A program made the position numbers and the translations under genes. From assembly GCA_027486845.1 (NCBI GenBank), contig JAIXOL010000003.1, positions 1 through 64,000 on the forward strand: 64,000 bases of DNA, written 5' to 3'. Shown here piece after piece: positions 16,996-25,555 of the stretch. Positions within the stretch are counted from its first letter, which is position 1. Each line of letters begins with the position of its first letter. The notes beneath the pieces were generated by a model. It searched no databases, was not told where the DNA came from, and was given only the letters and a program-made list of their open reading frames with translations. This DNA is from Cytophagaceae bacterium. GTDB lineage: Bacteria; Bacteroidota; Bacteroidia; Cytophagales; Spirosomataceae.

Positions 16996-18804
16996 ATGGT
17001 AGCTGAAAAAGGTACAATTTCGATTAATACGGAAAATATTTTTCCAATCATTAAAAAGTTTCTTTACTCTGACCATGAGATTTTCTTACGTGAGTTGGTT
17101 TCAAATGCCGTAGATGCCACACAGAAGCTTAAAAAATTAGCTTCAATGGGCGAATTTGATGGAGAATTGGGCGATTTGACCATCAAAGTTTCGGTTGATA
17201 AAGAAGCAAAAACAATAACAATTTCTGACAAAGGAATTGGTTTGAGTGCCGAAGATATTAAAAAATACATCAACCAAATTGCTTTTTCAGGAGCAAAGGA
17301 GTTCTTAGAAAAATACAAAGATACTCCTGATACAAATCAGATTATCGGTCAGTTTGGCTTAGGTTTTTATTCTGCCTTTATGGTATCGGAAAACGTAGAA
17401 ATTATCTCTAAATCTTTCCGTGATGATGCTCCTGCTCGTTGGATTTGCGACGGAAGCACTGAGTTTGAAATCACTGAAGCCGAAAAGACAGAACGGGGAA
17501 CGGATATTATTTTACACATCGCTGCCGACTCAGAAGAGTTTTTAGATAATTTCAGAATCAGTGGAATTCTTGAAAAATACGCTAAATTTTTACCAATTGA
17601 AATCGAATTTGATGGTAAAGTAATCAATAACCCAAATCCAATTTGGACAAAATCTCCATCAGAATTAACGGATGAAGATTACCGAACTTTCTATAAAGAG
17701 CTATATCCTTTCGGCGAAGAACCGCTTTTCTGGATTCACCTAAACGTTGATTATCCATTCAATTTGACGGGTGTTTTATACTTCCCGAAAATGAAGAAAG
17801 ACTTTCAGCTTAATCGTGATAAAGTACAATTATATAGCCGTCAGGTATTTATCACTGATGATGTGAAAGATGTTGTGCCAGAATTCTTGCAGATGCTTCA
17901 CGGCGTGATTGACTCGCCAGATATTCCTTTGAATGTTTCTCGTAGTTATTTACAAGCTGATGGTAATGTGAAGAAAATTAATTCGCACATCACTAAAAAA
18001 GTTGCCGATAAATTGCAAGAAATCTTCCGAAATGATCGAACAGGATTTGAAGAGAAATGGGAAAGTGTAGGTGTATTCGTGAAATACGGAATCGTATCAG
18101 ACGATAAATTCTATGACCGTGCAAAAGAATTTGTCTTATTGAAAAATGTTGATGGTCAGCATTTTACTTTGGATGAATACCGCGAAAAAGTACAGGCGAT
18201 TCAGACAAATAAAGATGAAAGTGTGGTGTTTTTATATGCGAGCGATGTAAACCAGCAAGATGCTTTTATTACTTCTGCTAAAAAACGTGAATATGATGTT
18301 TTGGTAATGGATTCGCCGTTGGATTCGCATTTCATCAATACTTTGGAATCTAAATTAGAGAAAACAACCTTCAAGCGTGTTGACTCTGACAGTATCGACA
18401 AATTGATTGATAAAGGATTGAACCTCGAAAGTGTTTTGAGCGAGGATGAGAAGAAAAAAGTAGAGGAATTATTTAAGGAAGTCGTTGGTGTAAATACTAT
18501 TCAATTAGAGTCATTATCACCTGATGAGGTTCCGGTGAGCATTGTTCAGCCAGAATTTATGCGTCGTTGGAAAGACATGCAACGCATCAGCGGTCAAGGC
18601 GATATGTTTGGCTCAATGCCAATGCCTAATAATGTGGTCATTAATTCAAACCACAGTTTGATTAGTAAATTACTTAAAACCGAAAATGCTGATGATCAAA
18701 AAGCACTCACGAAGCAATTATACGATTTAGGACTTTTAGCCCAAGGAATGCTAACTGGTGCTGATTTGACAAAGTTTGTTGAGCGTACCGTAGCGGCTTT
18801 GTAA
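16996..18804 (+). CDS. htpG: Molecular chaperone HtpG (Hsp90)
   Basis: The ORF track begins at 16900, but the first 32 residues look like translated leader. The HtpG sequence starts at MVAEKGTISINTENIFPII (ATG 16996), giving 602 aa. The GHKL ATPase motifs are present: ELVSNAVDA, ISDKGIGLS, GQFGLGFYSAFMV and ERGTDIILH. The middle-domain arginine region NLTGVLYFP and SDDKFYDRAKEF follow. It is an ATP-dependent cytosolic chaperone for stressed and client proteins. It is transcribed alone, with an unusual inverted repeat upstream that may mediate stress control. The end is marked by stuttering repeats and a bidirectional terminator. Confidence 0.97.
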   Translation: MVAEKGTISINTENIFPIIKKFLYSDHEIFLRELVSNAVDATQKLKKLASMGEFDGELGDLTIKVSVDKEAKTITISDKGIGLSAEDIKKYINQIAFSGAKEFLEKYKDTPDTNQIIGQFGLGFYSAFMVSENVEIISKSFRDDAPARWICDGSTEFEITEAEKTERGTDIILHIAADSEEFLDNFRISGILEKYAKFLPIEIEFDGKVINNPNPIWTKSPSELTDEDYRTFYKELYPFGEEPLFWIHLNVDYPFNLTGVLYFPKMKKDFQLNRDKVQLYSRQVFITDDVKDVVPEFLQMLHGVIDSPDIPLNVSRSYLQADGNVKKINSHITKKVADKLQEIFRNDRTGFEEKWESVGVFVKYGIVSDDKFYDRAKEFVLLKNVDGQHFTLDEYREKVQAIQTNKDESVVFLYASDVNQQDAFITSAKKREYDVLVMDSPLDSHFINTLESKLEKTTFKRVDSDSIDKLIDKGLNLESVLSEDEKKKVEELFKEVVGVNTIQLESLSPDEVPVSIVQPEFMRRWKDMQRISGQGDMFGSMPMPNNVVINSNHSLISKLLKTENADDQKALTKQLYDLGLLAQGMLTGADLTKFVERTVAAL

Positions 18805-18814
18805 AAAATTTCCA

Positions 18815-19035
18815 GTAGGCAGTGTTCAGTAGGCAGTGTTCAGTAGGCAGTGTTCAGTGGTCAGTCTTCAGTAGGCAGTCTTCAGTAGGCAGTGTTCAGT
18901 GGGCAGTGTTCAGTAGGCAGTGTTCAGTAGGCAGTGTTCAGTGGGCAGTGTTCAGTAGGCAGTCTTCAGTGGGCAGTGGGCAGTGTTCAGTGGGCAGTGT
19001 TCAGTATAGGCAGTCTTCAGTAGGCAGTGTTCAAT
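18815..19035 (+). repeat. Stuttering repeat array of the word GGCAGTGTTCAGTA
   Basis: Some 14-16 imperfect copies of a ~14-base word (GTAGGCAGTGTTCA with AGTGGG and GTCTTC variants) run directly after htpG. Inverted words (ACTGCC, ACTGCCTAC) appear again at 19108-19138, before the bshA stop. The copies have no spacers, so this is not CRISPR. The 98-aa ORF in the track is only this repeat read through. Confidence 0.9.
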
Positions 19036-19045
19036 TAAAATTTAC

Positions 19046-19087
19046 AAAAAAGTCCTCATACGATTTCTATCATGTGAGGACTTTTTT
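19046..19087. terminator. Bidirectional terminator between htpG and bshA
   Basis: A perfect 13-bp stem AAAAAAGTCCTCA / TGAGGACTTTTTT with a 16-nt loop ends in T-runs on both strands, between convergent genes. Confidence 0.9.
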
Positions 19088-19139
19088 CTTGTCAACTATA
19101 TTTCAAACTGCCCAATGAGAAGCGAAAACTGCCTACTTC

Positions 19140-20273
19140 TCAATTAACCAACATTCCTTCCAAAACTTTCTCGTAATGACGTTCGTACATCGGAACGATA
19201 TGAATAATATCAAATTCTTTGGCACGGGCTAAGGCGTTTGCCTTGAAAGTTGGTAAGTTTTCGTCTTGTAAGATATACATGGCATTTTTAACCATATCGT
19301 CAACATCGCCAACTTTGCTCAAAAAACCTGTTACGCCTTGTACATTTAGTTCGGGCAAACCACCAGTATTTGATGAAATTACGGGAACTTCACAGGCCAT
19401 GGCTTCTAGAGCCGCCAAACCAAAACTTTCTTTTTCGGAAGGCATCAAAAATAAATCAGCTACCGATAAAACTTCCTCAATGGCATCAAGTTTTCCAACG
19501 AAACGAACATCTTCGCCAAGATTCATATCTCGGCTGAGTTGTTCCATTGGGCCACGCTCAGGGCCATCGCCAACGAGCAATAGTTTGCTTGGAATTTGTG
19601 TTTTCAGCTTTGCAAAAACCTTAATTATATCTTCGATACGCTTCACTTTTCGGAAGTTGGATGTATGTACTAAAAGTTTTTCGTCGTTCGGACAGATGAT
19701 GCGTTTAAAGTGTTCTTTGGGTTGTTTTTTGAAACGTTCCAAATCAACAAAGTTCGGAATCACTTCGATTTCTTTTCTTATTTCAAACGCCTCGTAAGTG
19801 TCTTTTCGTAAATCTTCTGAAACTGTAGTTACACCGTCCGATTCATTGATACTAAACGTAACAACTGGAGCTAGAGAGGCATCTTTTCCCACAATCGTAA
19901 TATCCGTACCGTGTAGGGTCGTAATAATTGGAATATTGATGCCATGACACTTCAAAATTTGTTTGGCCAAAAAAGCTGAAGTTGCGTGCGGAATTGCGTA
20001 GTGAACGTGTAATAAATCAAGTTTTTCATATTTTACCACATCAACCATTTTTCCTGCCAAAGCCGACTCATAAGGCGGATATTGAAACAGTGGATAACTG
20101 GCAATGTTTACCTCATGATAAAAGATATTCTCATTGAAAAAATCAAGTCGAGCAGGTTGCGTATAAGTAATAAAGTGTACTTGATGCCCTTTCTTTGCGA
20201 GACCTTTACCGAGTTCGGTAGCTACAACGCCACTTCCACCAAAGGTAGGATAACAAACAATTCCGATTTTCAT
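19140..20273 (-). CDS. bshA: N-acetyl-alpha-D-glucosaminyl L-malate synthase (bacillithiol synthesis)
   Basis: The 377-aa GT4-family glycosyltransferase has the BshA-typical start MKIGIVCYPTFGGSGVVATELG, then HVHYAIPHATSAFLA, TLHGTDITIVGKD, HTSNFRKVKR and the GT4 ExxxxxxxE motif in PSEKESFGLAALEAMACE. It joins UDP-GlcNAc and L-malate, the first step of bacillithiol, a low-molecular-weight thiol used by Firmicutes, Deinococcus and many Bacteroidota. bshB and bshC are not in the window, so the pathway genes are dispersed. It is monocistronic as far as visible. Confidence 0.93.
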   Translation of the reverse strand: MKIGIVCYPTFGGSGVVATELGKGLAKKGHQVHFITYTQPARLDFFNENIFYHEVNIASYPLFQYPPYESALAGKMVDVVKYEKLDLLHVHYAIPHATSAFLAKQILKCHGINIPIITTLHGTDITIVGKDASLAPVVTFSINESDGVTTVSEDLRKDTYEAFEIRKEIEVIPNFVDLERFKKQPKEHFKRIICPNDEKLLVHTSNFRKVKRIEDIIKVFAKLKTQIPSKLLLVGDGPERGPMEQLSRDMNLGEDVRFVGKLDAIEEVLSVADLFLMPSEKESFGLAALEAMACEVPVISSNTGGLPELNVQGVTGFLSKVGDVDDMVKNAMYILQDENLPTFKANALARAKEFDIIHIVPMYERHYEKVLEGMLVN

Positions 20274-20611
20274 AGATACGGTTTATGAACTTTTTTAAAG
20301 ATTTTTTTGACACTTTTAGCAAATAGCGTTTAGCTATCAGTTGAGAAAGTTTTTAGTTGTGTGTCCTTTTGCAGATATAAATTATATCTAAAACCGACTA
20401 TTGAAGCCAAAGGCCAATGGTCGATAACGAATAATTTTATAAATGAAAAATCCACTATTTATAATATAACAAAAAAAAACAGAAAAAGTCTCAAAATTCG
20501 ATTAAGGATTTGTGAATATACGAAAAGAAGGATTTTGAGGAAAGATTAACCGACCAATATTAGGAAAACATATCTTGCAATTACTCTAGAATTTTTGTAG
20601 TTTTGAATACG
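20274..20611. other. Spacer between bshA and the UbiA gene
   Basis: These 338 AT-rich bases separate two divergent genes. The only ORF (20361-20549, 62 aa) is low-complexity and lysine-rich and looks spurious. The UbiA promoter lies at the right end. Nothing else was seen. Confidence 0.6.
20575..20605 (+). promoter_or_regulatory. Consensus promoter giving a probably leaderless UbiA mRNA
   Basis: TTG (20575-20577), 20 bases, then TAGTTTTG (20598-20605) match the Bacteroidota TTG/TAnnTTTG promoter. The ATG at 20612 begins only 6 bases after the -7 element, about where transcription should start. Confidence 0.7.
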
Positions 20612-21475
20612 ATGAATTCCAAGCCTTTTGAAATCCTTAATGCCTTTCTTCGCCTAATTAGGTCACGAAATATCTTGATTGTAGTATTGAGTCAATACAT
20701 GGTCAGGATTTTTCTAATTGGTCCAAAAGAAAATTGGCTCGATTATCTTCTTGATTTTAAGCAGTTTCTGATTGTATTCGCTACCATCAGCATTGCCTCC
20801 GCTGGCTATATCATCAATGATTATTTTGATGTGAAAATTGATTTGGTTAATAAACCCCAAGAAGTTATTATTGGCAAATATTTCAAACGTCGCGTTGCGA
20901 TTCTGATTCATCAGGTACTCAATTTTGTGGGTTTGGCGATTGGATTTATCTTGGGTTTGAAAGTTTTTTTGATTAATTTTTTGGCAATTTCGGCTCTTTG
21001 GTTTTATTCAGAAAGGTTTAAAAGAAAGGCTTTTATTGGTAATTTTTTGGTAGCATTTCTAACTGCTTTTTCGCTTATTATTTTGGGAGTTTATTACCAA
21101 AAAAATGTGGCATTGGTCAATATTTATGCTTTGTTTGCTTTTTCTATTTCCTTGATTCGAGAAATCATTAAAGATATGGAAGACATTAGAGGCGATGCCC
21201 GCTATGGCTGTCGAACACTGCCGATTATTTGGGGAATCAGACAAACTAAAATTTTGCTTTATATATTCATTATTTCATTTGTGATTATTCTATTGATTAT
21301 GGCCTATTCGCTTCATAATCAATACCTTATTATGCTTTTTAGCTTAGGAATATTTCCTTTTTCATGGCTTGTTTACAAACTTTATTGGGCAGATAAACGC
21401 CGTGATTTTACGTTTTTGAGTAAAGTCTGCAAGCTTATTATGCTTTTCGGAATTGGTAGTATGATTTTTGTTTAA
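20612..21475 (+). CDS. UbiA-family polyprenyltransferase
   Basis: The track start at 20603 is a TTG that forms the end of the promoter -7 box. The ATG at 20612 (MNSKPFEILN) is preferred, giving 287 aa. There are about eight membrane helices and the two Asp-rich motifs of UbiA enzymes: NDYFDVKIDLVNKP near residue 65 and DMEDIRGDARYGCRTLP near residue 190. Family members attach polyprenyl chains to quinone, haem or glycerol-phosphate acceptors. It is annotated in relatives as geranylgeranylglycerol-phosphate geranylgeranyltransferase-like, but the acceptor cannot be settled here. It is convergent with DUF2853. Confidence 0.88.
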   Translation: MNSKPFEILNAFLRLIRSRNILIVVLSQYMVRIFLIGPKENWLDYLLDFKQFLIVFATISIASAGYIINDYFDVKIDLVNKPQEVIIGKYFKRRVAILIHQVLNFVGLAIGFILGLKVFLINFLAISALWFYSERFKRKAFIGNFLVAFLTAFSLIILGVYYQKNVALVNIYALFAFSISLIREIIKDMEDIRGDARYGCRTLPIIWGIRQTKILLYIFIISFVIILLIMAYSLHNQYLIMLFSLGIFPFSWLVYKLYWADKRRDFTFLSKVCKLIMLFGIGSMIFV

Positions 21476-21483
21476 GCACAAAA

Positions 21484-21514
21484 AAAAGCGACACAAATTA
21501 TATTCGTGCCGCTT
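21484..21514 (-). terminator. Terminator of the DUF2853 gene
   Basis: On the minus strand AAGCGGCAC / GTGTCGCTT (one G-U pair) is followed by a run of seven T, 20 bases after the DUF2853 stop. It may also stop the convergent UbiA transcript. Confidence 0.7.
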
Positions 21515-21533
21515 CGATATAAATCTTTATTTT

Positions 21534-21872
21534 TTAAGCATAAATGTCTTCTTTACCGAATTTTTTGCAAAGTAAAGCATATACGTTTGCACGGTATTTA
21601 TTACGATTAGATGAACCCATCTTCTCCATAACTTCGGCGATTGCCACATCAAGTTCTGGACCATCAGATAAACCTAATTTGCCAATCAAATAATTGGTTT
21701 TCACACGGGCTAATTCTTCAGGATCAGATGATGAAACTTTAGATGAATCTGCATTGTAGATTGATGGCCCAAGTCCTTTTGCTACAGATGTGATTAATTC
21801 TTCACTAAGACCTAAATTAAGTTCGTTTGATTGAGCAACGTAAGTTTCGATTGCTTCTACTAATTTACTCAT
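21534..21872 (-). CDS. DUF2853 family protein
   Basis: This 112-aa cytoplasmic helical protein matches the DUF2853 pattern, with VKTNYLIGKLGLSD near residue 57 and AIAEVMEKMGSSNRNKYRANVYALLCKKFGKEDIY at the end. The family is widespread in Bacteroidota and Proteobacteria and has a solved structure but no known function. It is transcribed alone, with its own terminator. There are no catalytic residues to discuss. Confidence 0.88.
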   Translation of the reverse strand: MSKLVEAIETYVAQSNELNLGLSEELITSVAKGLGPSIYNADSSKVSSSDPEELARVKTNYLIGKLGLSDGPELDVAIAEVMEKMGSSNRNKYRANVYALLCKKFGKEDIYA

Positions 21873-22029
21873 AATTTTTATTGTTTTGGGTATGAAAGAA
21901 TAAATAAATACTTTGTAAATTTTAAATAAAAACTTTTATTTTCCAAATATTTTTTCTGCTTTTTTTGCGTAAAACCCACAATAATGAAGATAAAAAGCAT
22001 TTATTTTTGTATTTTGATGGCAATCCTGA

Positions 22030-23133
22030 TTAAACACTAATCTTTCGTTTTCTGCCTAAAACCTGCCATGTTTCTTTTACATTTTTATTTTCAACAATAT
22101 AGGCTTCATCATACAGATTTACAGTTGGGCAAATGTGATACGGCACACCGTAAAGTACATCGCCTACTTTTATGGTATCCCAGTCTTTCACTGCTATTAC
22201 TCCGTGTTCTTCACTTTGCCCAAGAAGCTCATAATTTTCTAAATTTAGGAATTTGACTCGTTTATCAATTGGATTTTCAGCCGCTACGGCTTTATGTCCT
22301 AAATCGACTGTGATGATGCCATGCTTTGGTTTTGAGATAACTCGGGTAAGAATGAGTGCTGCATAATCAAAATTTTGCTCAATAAGTTTATCACCGTAGC
22401 CCCAATCCCACAAAACGCAAGTACCGGGGCTACAATAAGTTTCGTTTCGTAAGGCGTGAGATGTAAACGCTGGCGTGCCTCCAGCAATCACAATGGGCTT
22501 TGCCAAACCCGCCGATTCTATAGAATCAAGAAAATGTTTTACATCAACAAAGCCAGCATCGCATTCTTTTTTTCGCTCGTTGAAATCGCTTGCTCGTAAA
22601 TGTCCATCATATACATGCAAGCCGTGTAATTTTAGATGAGAGGAAGTGCTTAGTTTTATATATAAATCTAAAATCTGACCATTTAACTCGTGCCCTGACC
22701 TGTTCATTCCATTGTTTACATCCAAAAAAACATCAGAAATGAGGTTATTATGCCCAAAAATATCGTTGTGAGCATCGGCAATTTCAGTAGAATCAATGAG
22801 TGACGCAAAGAAAATTTCGGGATATTTTTGGCGAAGTTTAACCAAACGCTCGATTTTTGGACCAATTAATTGATGAGAAATCAATACATATTTTCCGCCC
22901 GCTATTGCCACCATTTCGGCTTCTGCGATAGTGGCACATTTGAATTTCGTGATGCCAGTATTAAGCATCATCTTGACGATTTCTGGCATTTTGTTGGTTT
23001 TTACATGCGTGAAAAGTCGCTCGGCTGAACCTGCAATAGAAACCATCTGCTCAATATTATTTTGTACTCGCTCTTTGTAGATAAGCAGCGAAGGAGAATC
23101 TAATTCGTTGACGTTGTTGATTTGAAACCACAT
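22030..23133 (-). CDS. Fold-type III PLP enzyme, D-serine dehydratase/D-threonine aldolase family
   Basis: The start is placed at the internal ATG (MWFQINNVNELDSPSLLIY, 23133) because the 16 residues before it in the track are not conserved-looking; this gives 367 aa. The alanine-racemase-like barrel carries the PLP lysine in FTHVKTNKMP and a C-terminal metal site GVPYHICPTV. The HxC pair matches eukaryotic-type zinc D-serine dehydratase, as I recall it, whereas D-threonine aldolases tend to have HxD. It would eliminate water from D-serine (pyruvate plus ammonia) or cleave D-threonine. Operon company of a RidA deaminase and a GntP-family permease favours D-serine. Confidence 0.85.
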   Translation of the reverse strand: MWFQINNVNELDSPSLLIYKERVQNNIEQMVSIAGSAERLFTHVKTNKMPEIVKMMLNTGITKFKCATIAEAEMVAIAGGKYVLISHQLIGPKIERLVKLRQKYPEIFFASLIDSTEIADAHNDIFGHNNLISDVFLDVNNGMNRSGHELNGQILDLYIKLSTSSHLKLHGLHVYDGHLRASDFNERKKECDAGFVDVKHFLDSIESAGLAKPIVIAGGTPAFTSHALRNETYCSPGTCVLWDWGYGDKLIEQNFDYAALILTRVISKPKHGIITVDLGHKAVAAENPIDKRVKFLNLENYELLGQSEEHGVIAVKDWDTIKVGDVLYGVPYHICPTVNLYDEAYIVENKNVKETWQVLGRKRKISV

Positions 23134-23226
23134 TTTTAATGATAGAATTAATGAATGGGTGAATGAGAAATGAAACTTCAATTTTTTTTGGTAATAATTC
23201 TATCATTCACTCATTCAAAATTAGAT

Positions 23227-23616
23227 TTATTGTTCGTAAAACTCAATTGGCAAATCATCGGGGTCAGCGAAGAAGGTGAATTTTTTGCCGGTGAATTCAT
23301 CAATTCTTATGTCTTCTACTTCAATTCCTTTTAATTCGAGGTCTTGTTTTGCCTTGGCTACATCTTCCACCTCAAAAGCTAAATGTCGAAGTCCACAAGA
23401 TTCTGGTCTTGATGGGCGAGCAGGTGGATTAGGAAAAGAAAAAAGTTCGATTACATAATGAGTGCCGATGGCTAAATCGAGTTTGTACGAATCTCGTGAT
23501 TGACGATAAACTTCTCTAACTATCTGTAAACCAAGTATTTCTGTATAAAAATGCTTAGATTTTTCATAATTAGATGCAATGATTGCTATGTGGTGAACTT
23601 TGTTGATTTTTAGCAT
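23227..23616 (-). CDS. VOC/glyoxalase-superfamily metalloprotein
   Basis: The 129-aa protein has the paired beta-alpha-beta-beta-beta modules of the VOC superfamily. Metal ligands are recognisable: His in VHHIAII, Glu in YVIELFSF, His in LRHLAFEV and Glu in PIEFYEQ. It resembles the YaeR/SMU1112c group annotated as lactoylglutathione-lyase-like, whose substrates are unknown. It sits third in the permease-RidA-VOC-PLP enzyme run (62-base gap after ridA, ~93 before the PLP enzyme), so a role in the same D-amino acid pathway is plausible but unproven. Confidence 0.88.
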   Translation of the reverse strand: MLKINKVHHIAIIASNYEKSKHFYTEILGLQIVREVYRQSRDSYKLDLAIGTHYVIELFSFPNPPARPSRPESCGLRHLAFEVEDVAKAKQDLELKGIEVEDIRIDEFTGKKFTFFADPDDLPIEFYEQ

Positions 23617-23678
23617 TTGGTTATTGTTTTTAAGGAAAACTTCCGTTTGAGTGAAGTATTCCTTTTATCTCGTTAAAT

Positions 23679-24140
23679 TTACGCCAACTCAAACATTACT
23701 TCAATTTCAACTGGAATATTTTCAGGAAGTGAGCCAAAACCAACTGCTGAGCGTACACCGATTCCGTTTTCAGTTCCCCAAACATTGGCAAAAAGCTCGC
23801 TACAACCATTAATTACATACGGATGACGTTCGAAATCTGATGTACAATTGACCATTCCCAAGACTTTTATTACACGTTTAATTCGGTCGAGACTTCCTAA
23901 ATTAGCTTTTAATGTTGAAAGAATAGTCAAACCTACTTGCTGAGCTGCTAATTTTCCTGCCTCAATATCAATATCGGAGCCAATGCGACCAATGATGCGT
24001 GAGCCATCCATTTGCACAGGTCCGTGCCCTGAAACATAAATAAAATTATCAACGATTAAGCAAGGCTTATAAACGCCCATCGGTGATGGTGCTGGTGGTA
24101 ATTGAAGTCCGAGTTTTGCGAAATTTTCTTCTGCTGTCAT
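23679..24140 (-). CDS. RidA family enamine/imine deaminase
   Basis: The start is set at MTAEENFAKLGL (ATG 24140, 153 aa); the 12 extra residues in the track come from the repeat-rich leader. YjgF/RidA features include VSGHGPVQ, the trimer-core AAQQVGLTIL and the conserved arginine in GIGVRSAVGFGSLPENIPVEIE. RidA proteins hydrolyse reactive 2-aminoacrylate-type enamines made by PLP serine/threonine dehydratases. That is exactly the intermediate expected from the neighbouring fold-III enzyme if it is a D-serine dehydratase. The ~153-aa length fits the longer RidA subgroup of amino acid catabolism. Confidence 0.88.
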   Translation of the reverse strand: MTAEENFAKLGLQLPPAPSPMGVYKPCLIVDNFIYVSGHGPVQMDGSRIIGRIGSDIDIEAGKLAAQQVGLTILSTLKANLGSLDRIKRVIKVLGMVNCTSDFERHPYVINGCSELFANVWGTENGIGVRSAVGFGSLPENIPVEIEVMFELA

Positions 24141-24149
24141 AAGTTTTAA

Positions 24150-24243
24150 TTTTAAGTTACAGAGGCACAAAGGCACAGCGAAAATGAAAAAGTTTAAGCT
24201 TTTTATACACTTTGTGCCTTAGTCGCTTTGCTCCTATGTGCCT
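24150..24243. repeat. Stuttering inverted repeats between the permease gene and ridA
   Basis: The word AGGCACAAAGGCACAG near 24160 is answered by CTTTGTGCC and TATGTGCCT near 24210-24240, forming imperfect hairpins. This may trim or attenuate the operon mRNA. Confidence 0.55.
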
Positions 24244-24247
24244 ATTT

Positions 24248-25555
24248 TTACACAAATAAATTTAAAATTAGTACCCCAATAAGACCGATGATAGAAACGA
24301 GGGTTTCCATGACTGTCCATGTTTTGAGGGTATCTTTTATTGATAAATTGAAATATTCTTTAAAAAGCCAAAAACCACCGTCGTTTAGGTGCGAAAACAT
24401 CAAACTTCCTGCACCAATAGAAAGTACCATTAATTCGGGTTTTACACCTGTTTGTTGTTGAATCAATGGTGCTAAAATTCCAACAGCCGTTAAACCCGCA
24501 ATGGTTGCCGAGCCAACGCATATACGCAGAACGCCTGCAATCGCCCAACCTAAAATTAGGGGGTTTATATCGAATCCTTGTAGCTGCAATCCAATGAAAT
24601 CGCTTGTACCGCTATCTTTTAGGATCTGTTTCAAAGCACCAGCACCTGCAATAATTAATAAAATTCCAGCACTACTTTTGAAGGCTTCTTCAAGTTGTTT
24701 GCTTACTGCTTGAATATTATTTCCTTGGCGAACACCCAATAAGTAAATGGCAAGGAGTAGTGAAAGTAACATACCAATATATGGCTCAGAAATCAATATA
24801 AGTAATTGATTATCAGGAGCGTATTTTTTAACAGCCGAAGTGATTGTCAGCAAGAAAACAGGCATTAAAGCTACTAATAAACTTACAGCTAAACTTGGTT
24901 GTCTGTCTTTAGGAATATCTTTAATGACAAACAAATTACCATCAATTTGTGGTTTGTATTGTTTTAAAGTTCGTCCAAAAAGCACCCCAGCAATAGCAAT
25001 CGCAGGAATAGCAACGATGATTCCGTAAATGAGGGTTTGCCCAACATCGGCTTTTAATTGCGAAGCAATGGCCGCTGGTGATGGGTGAGGGGGCAAATAT
25101 CCGTGAGCGGTAGAGAGTGCAGTCAACATAGGCATTCCAACATATAAAAGGGGCAGTTTTGCTGAAGCTGCAATCGAAAAAATGAGTGGTACGACGATGA
25201 TAAAGCCAGCATTATAGAACAGTGGAATGCCGATAATAAAACCCGCCAAAGCCAAGCCCCATTGCAGGTATTTTTCACCAAAAAGATTGATGAGTGCATC
25301 GGTAATACGTTGAGCAGCACCACTTTCGGCTACAAGTTTGCCAAGCATTGCTCCAAAACCAATGATTAGAATCAAATCGCCGAGAGTGCCACCGATGCCC
25401 GTTTGGATGGCTTTTCCAATGGCCGTAACGTCCATTCCTGTGGCAATTCCAAGCCCGATGGCAACTAAAATAAATGAAACAAAAGTGTCTAGTTTTACAT
25501 AAGCTACCAGCAGGACAAGTGTCAGAATAGCAAAAAAAGTAAGTAAAATTGGCAT
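24248..25555 (-). CDS. GntP-family permease (gluconate/D-serine-type proton symporter)
   Basis: The 435-aa inner-membrane protein has about 12 hydrophobic segments and GntP-family motifs such as GFGAMLGKLVAESGAA, IPLFYNAGFIIVVPL, HGYLPPHPSPAAIA and the C-terminal FSHLNDGGFWLFKEYF. The family imports gluconate and other sugar acids, but also D-serine (E. coli DsdX). It is the promoter-proximal gene of the set with ridA, VOC and the fold-III PLP enzyme, which makes a D-amino acid substrate more likely than gluconate here. No gluconate kinase is nearby. Confidence 0.9.
   Translation of the reverse strand: MPILLTFFAILTLVLLVAYVKLDTFVSFILVAIGLGIATGMDVTAIGKAIQTGIGGTLGDLILIIGFGAMLGKLVAESGAAQRITDALINLFGEKYLQWGLALAGFIIGIPLFYNAGFIIVVPLIFSIAASAKLPLLYVGMPMLTALSTAHGYLPPHPSPAAIASQLKADVGQTLIYGIIVAIPAIAIAGVLFGRTLKQYKPQIDGNLFVIKDIPKDRQPSLAVSLLVALMPVFLLTITSAVKKYAPDNQLLILISEPYIGMLLSLLLAIYLLGVRQGNNIQAVSKQLEEAFKSSAGILLIIAGAGALKQILKDSGTSDFIGLQLQGFDINPLILGWAIAGVLRICVGSATIAGLTAVGILAPLIQQQTGVKPELMVLSIGAGSLMFSHLNDGGFWLFKEYFNLSIKDTLKTWTVMETLVSIIGLIGVLILNLFV

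Noticed and set aside
18815-19035. Possible CRISPR array
   Set aside because: Word copies are contiguous with no unique spacers, of variable length, and no cas genes are nearby.
18822-19118. 98-aa ORF (MFSRQCSVGSVQW...)
   Set aside because: It is the translation of a non-coding stuttering DNA repeat; codon periodicity comes from the repeat word, and it runs into the terminator.
20361-20549. 62-aa plus-strand ORF
   Set aside because: Low-complexity Lys/Arg/Ile composition in AT-rich spacer, with no promoter or RBS. It ends before the real UbiA promoter.
24248-25555. Gluconate-specific permease
   Set aside because: The family name suggests gluconate, but no gluconate kinase or sugar-acid gene is nearby, while D-amino acid enzymes follow on the same strand.
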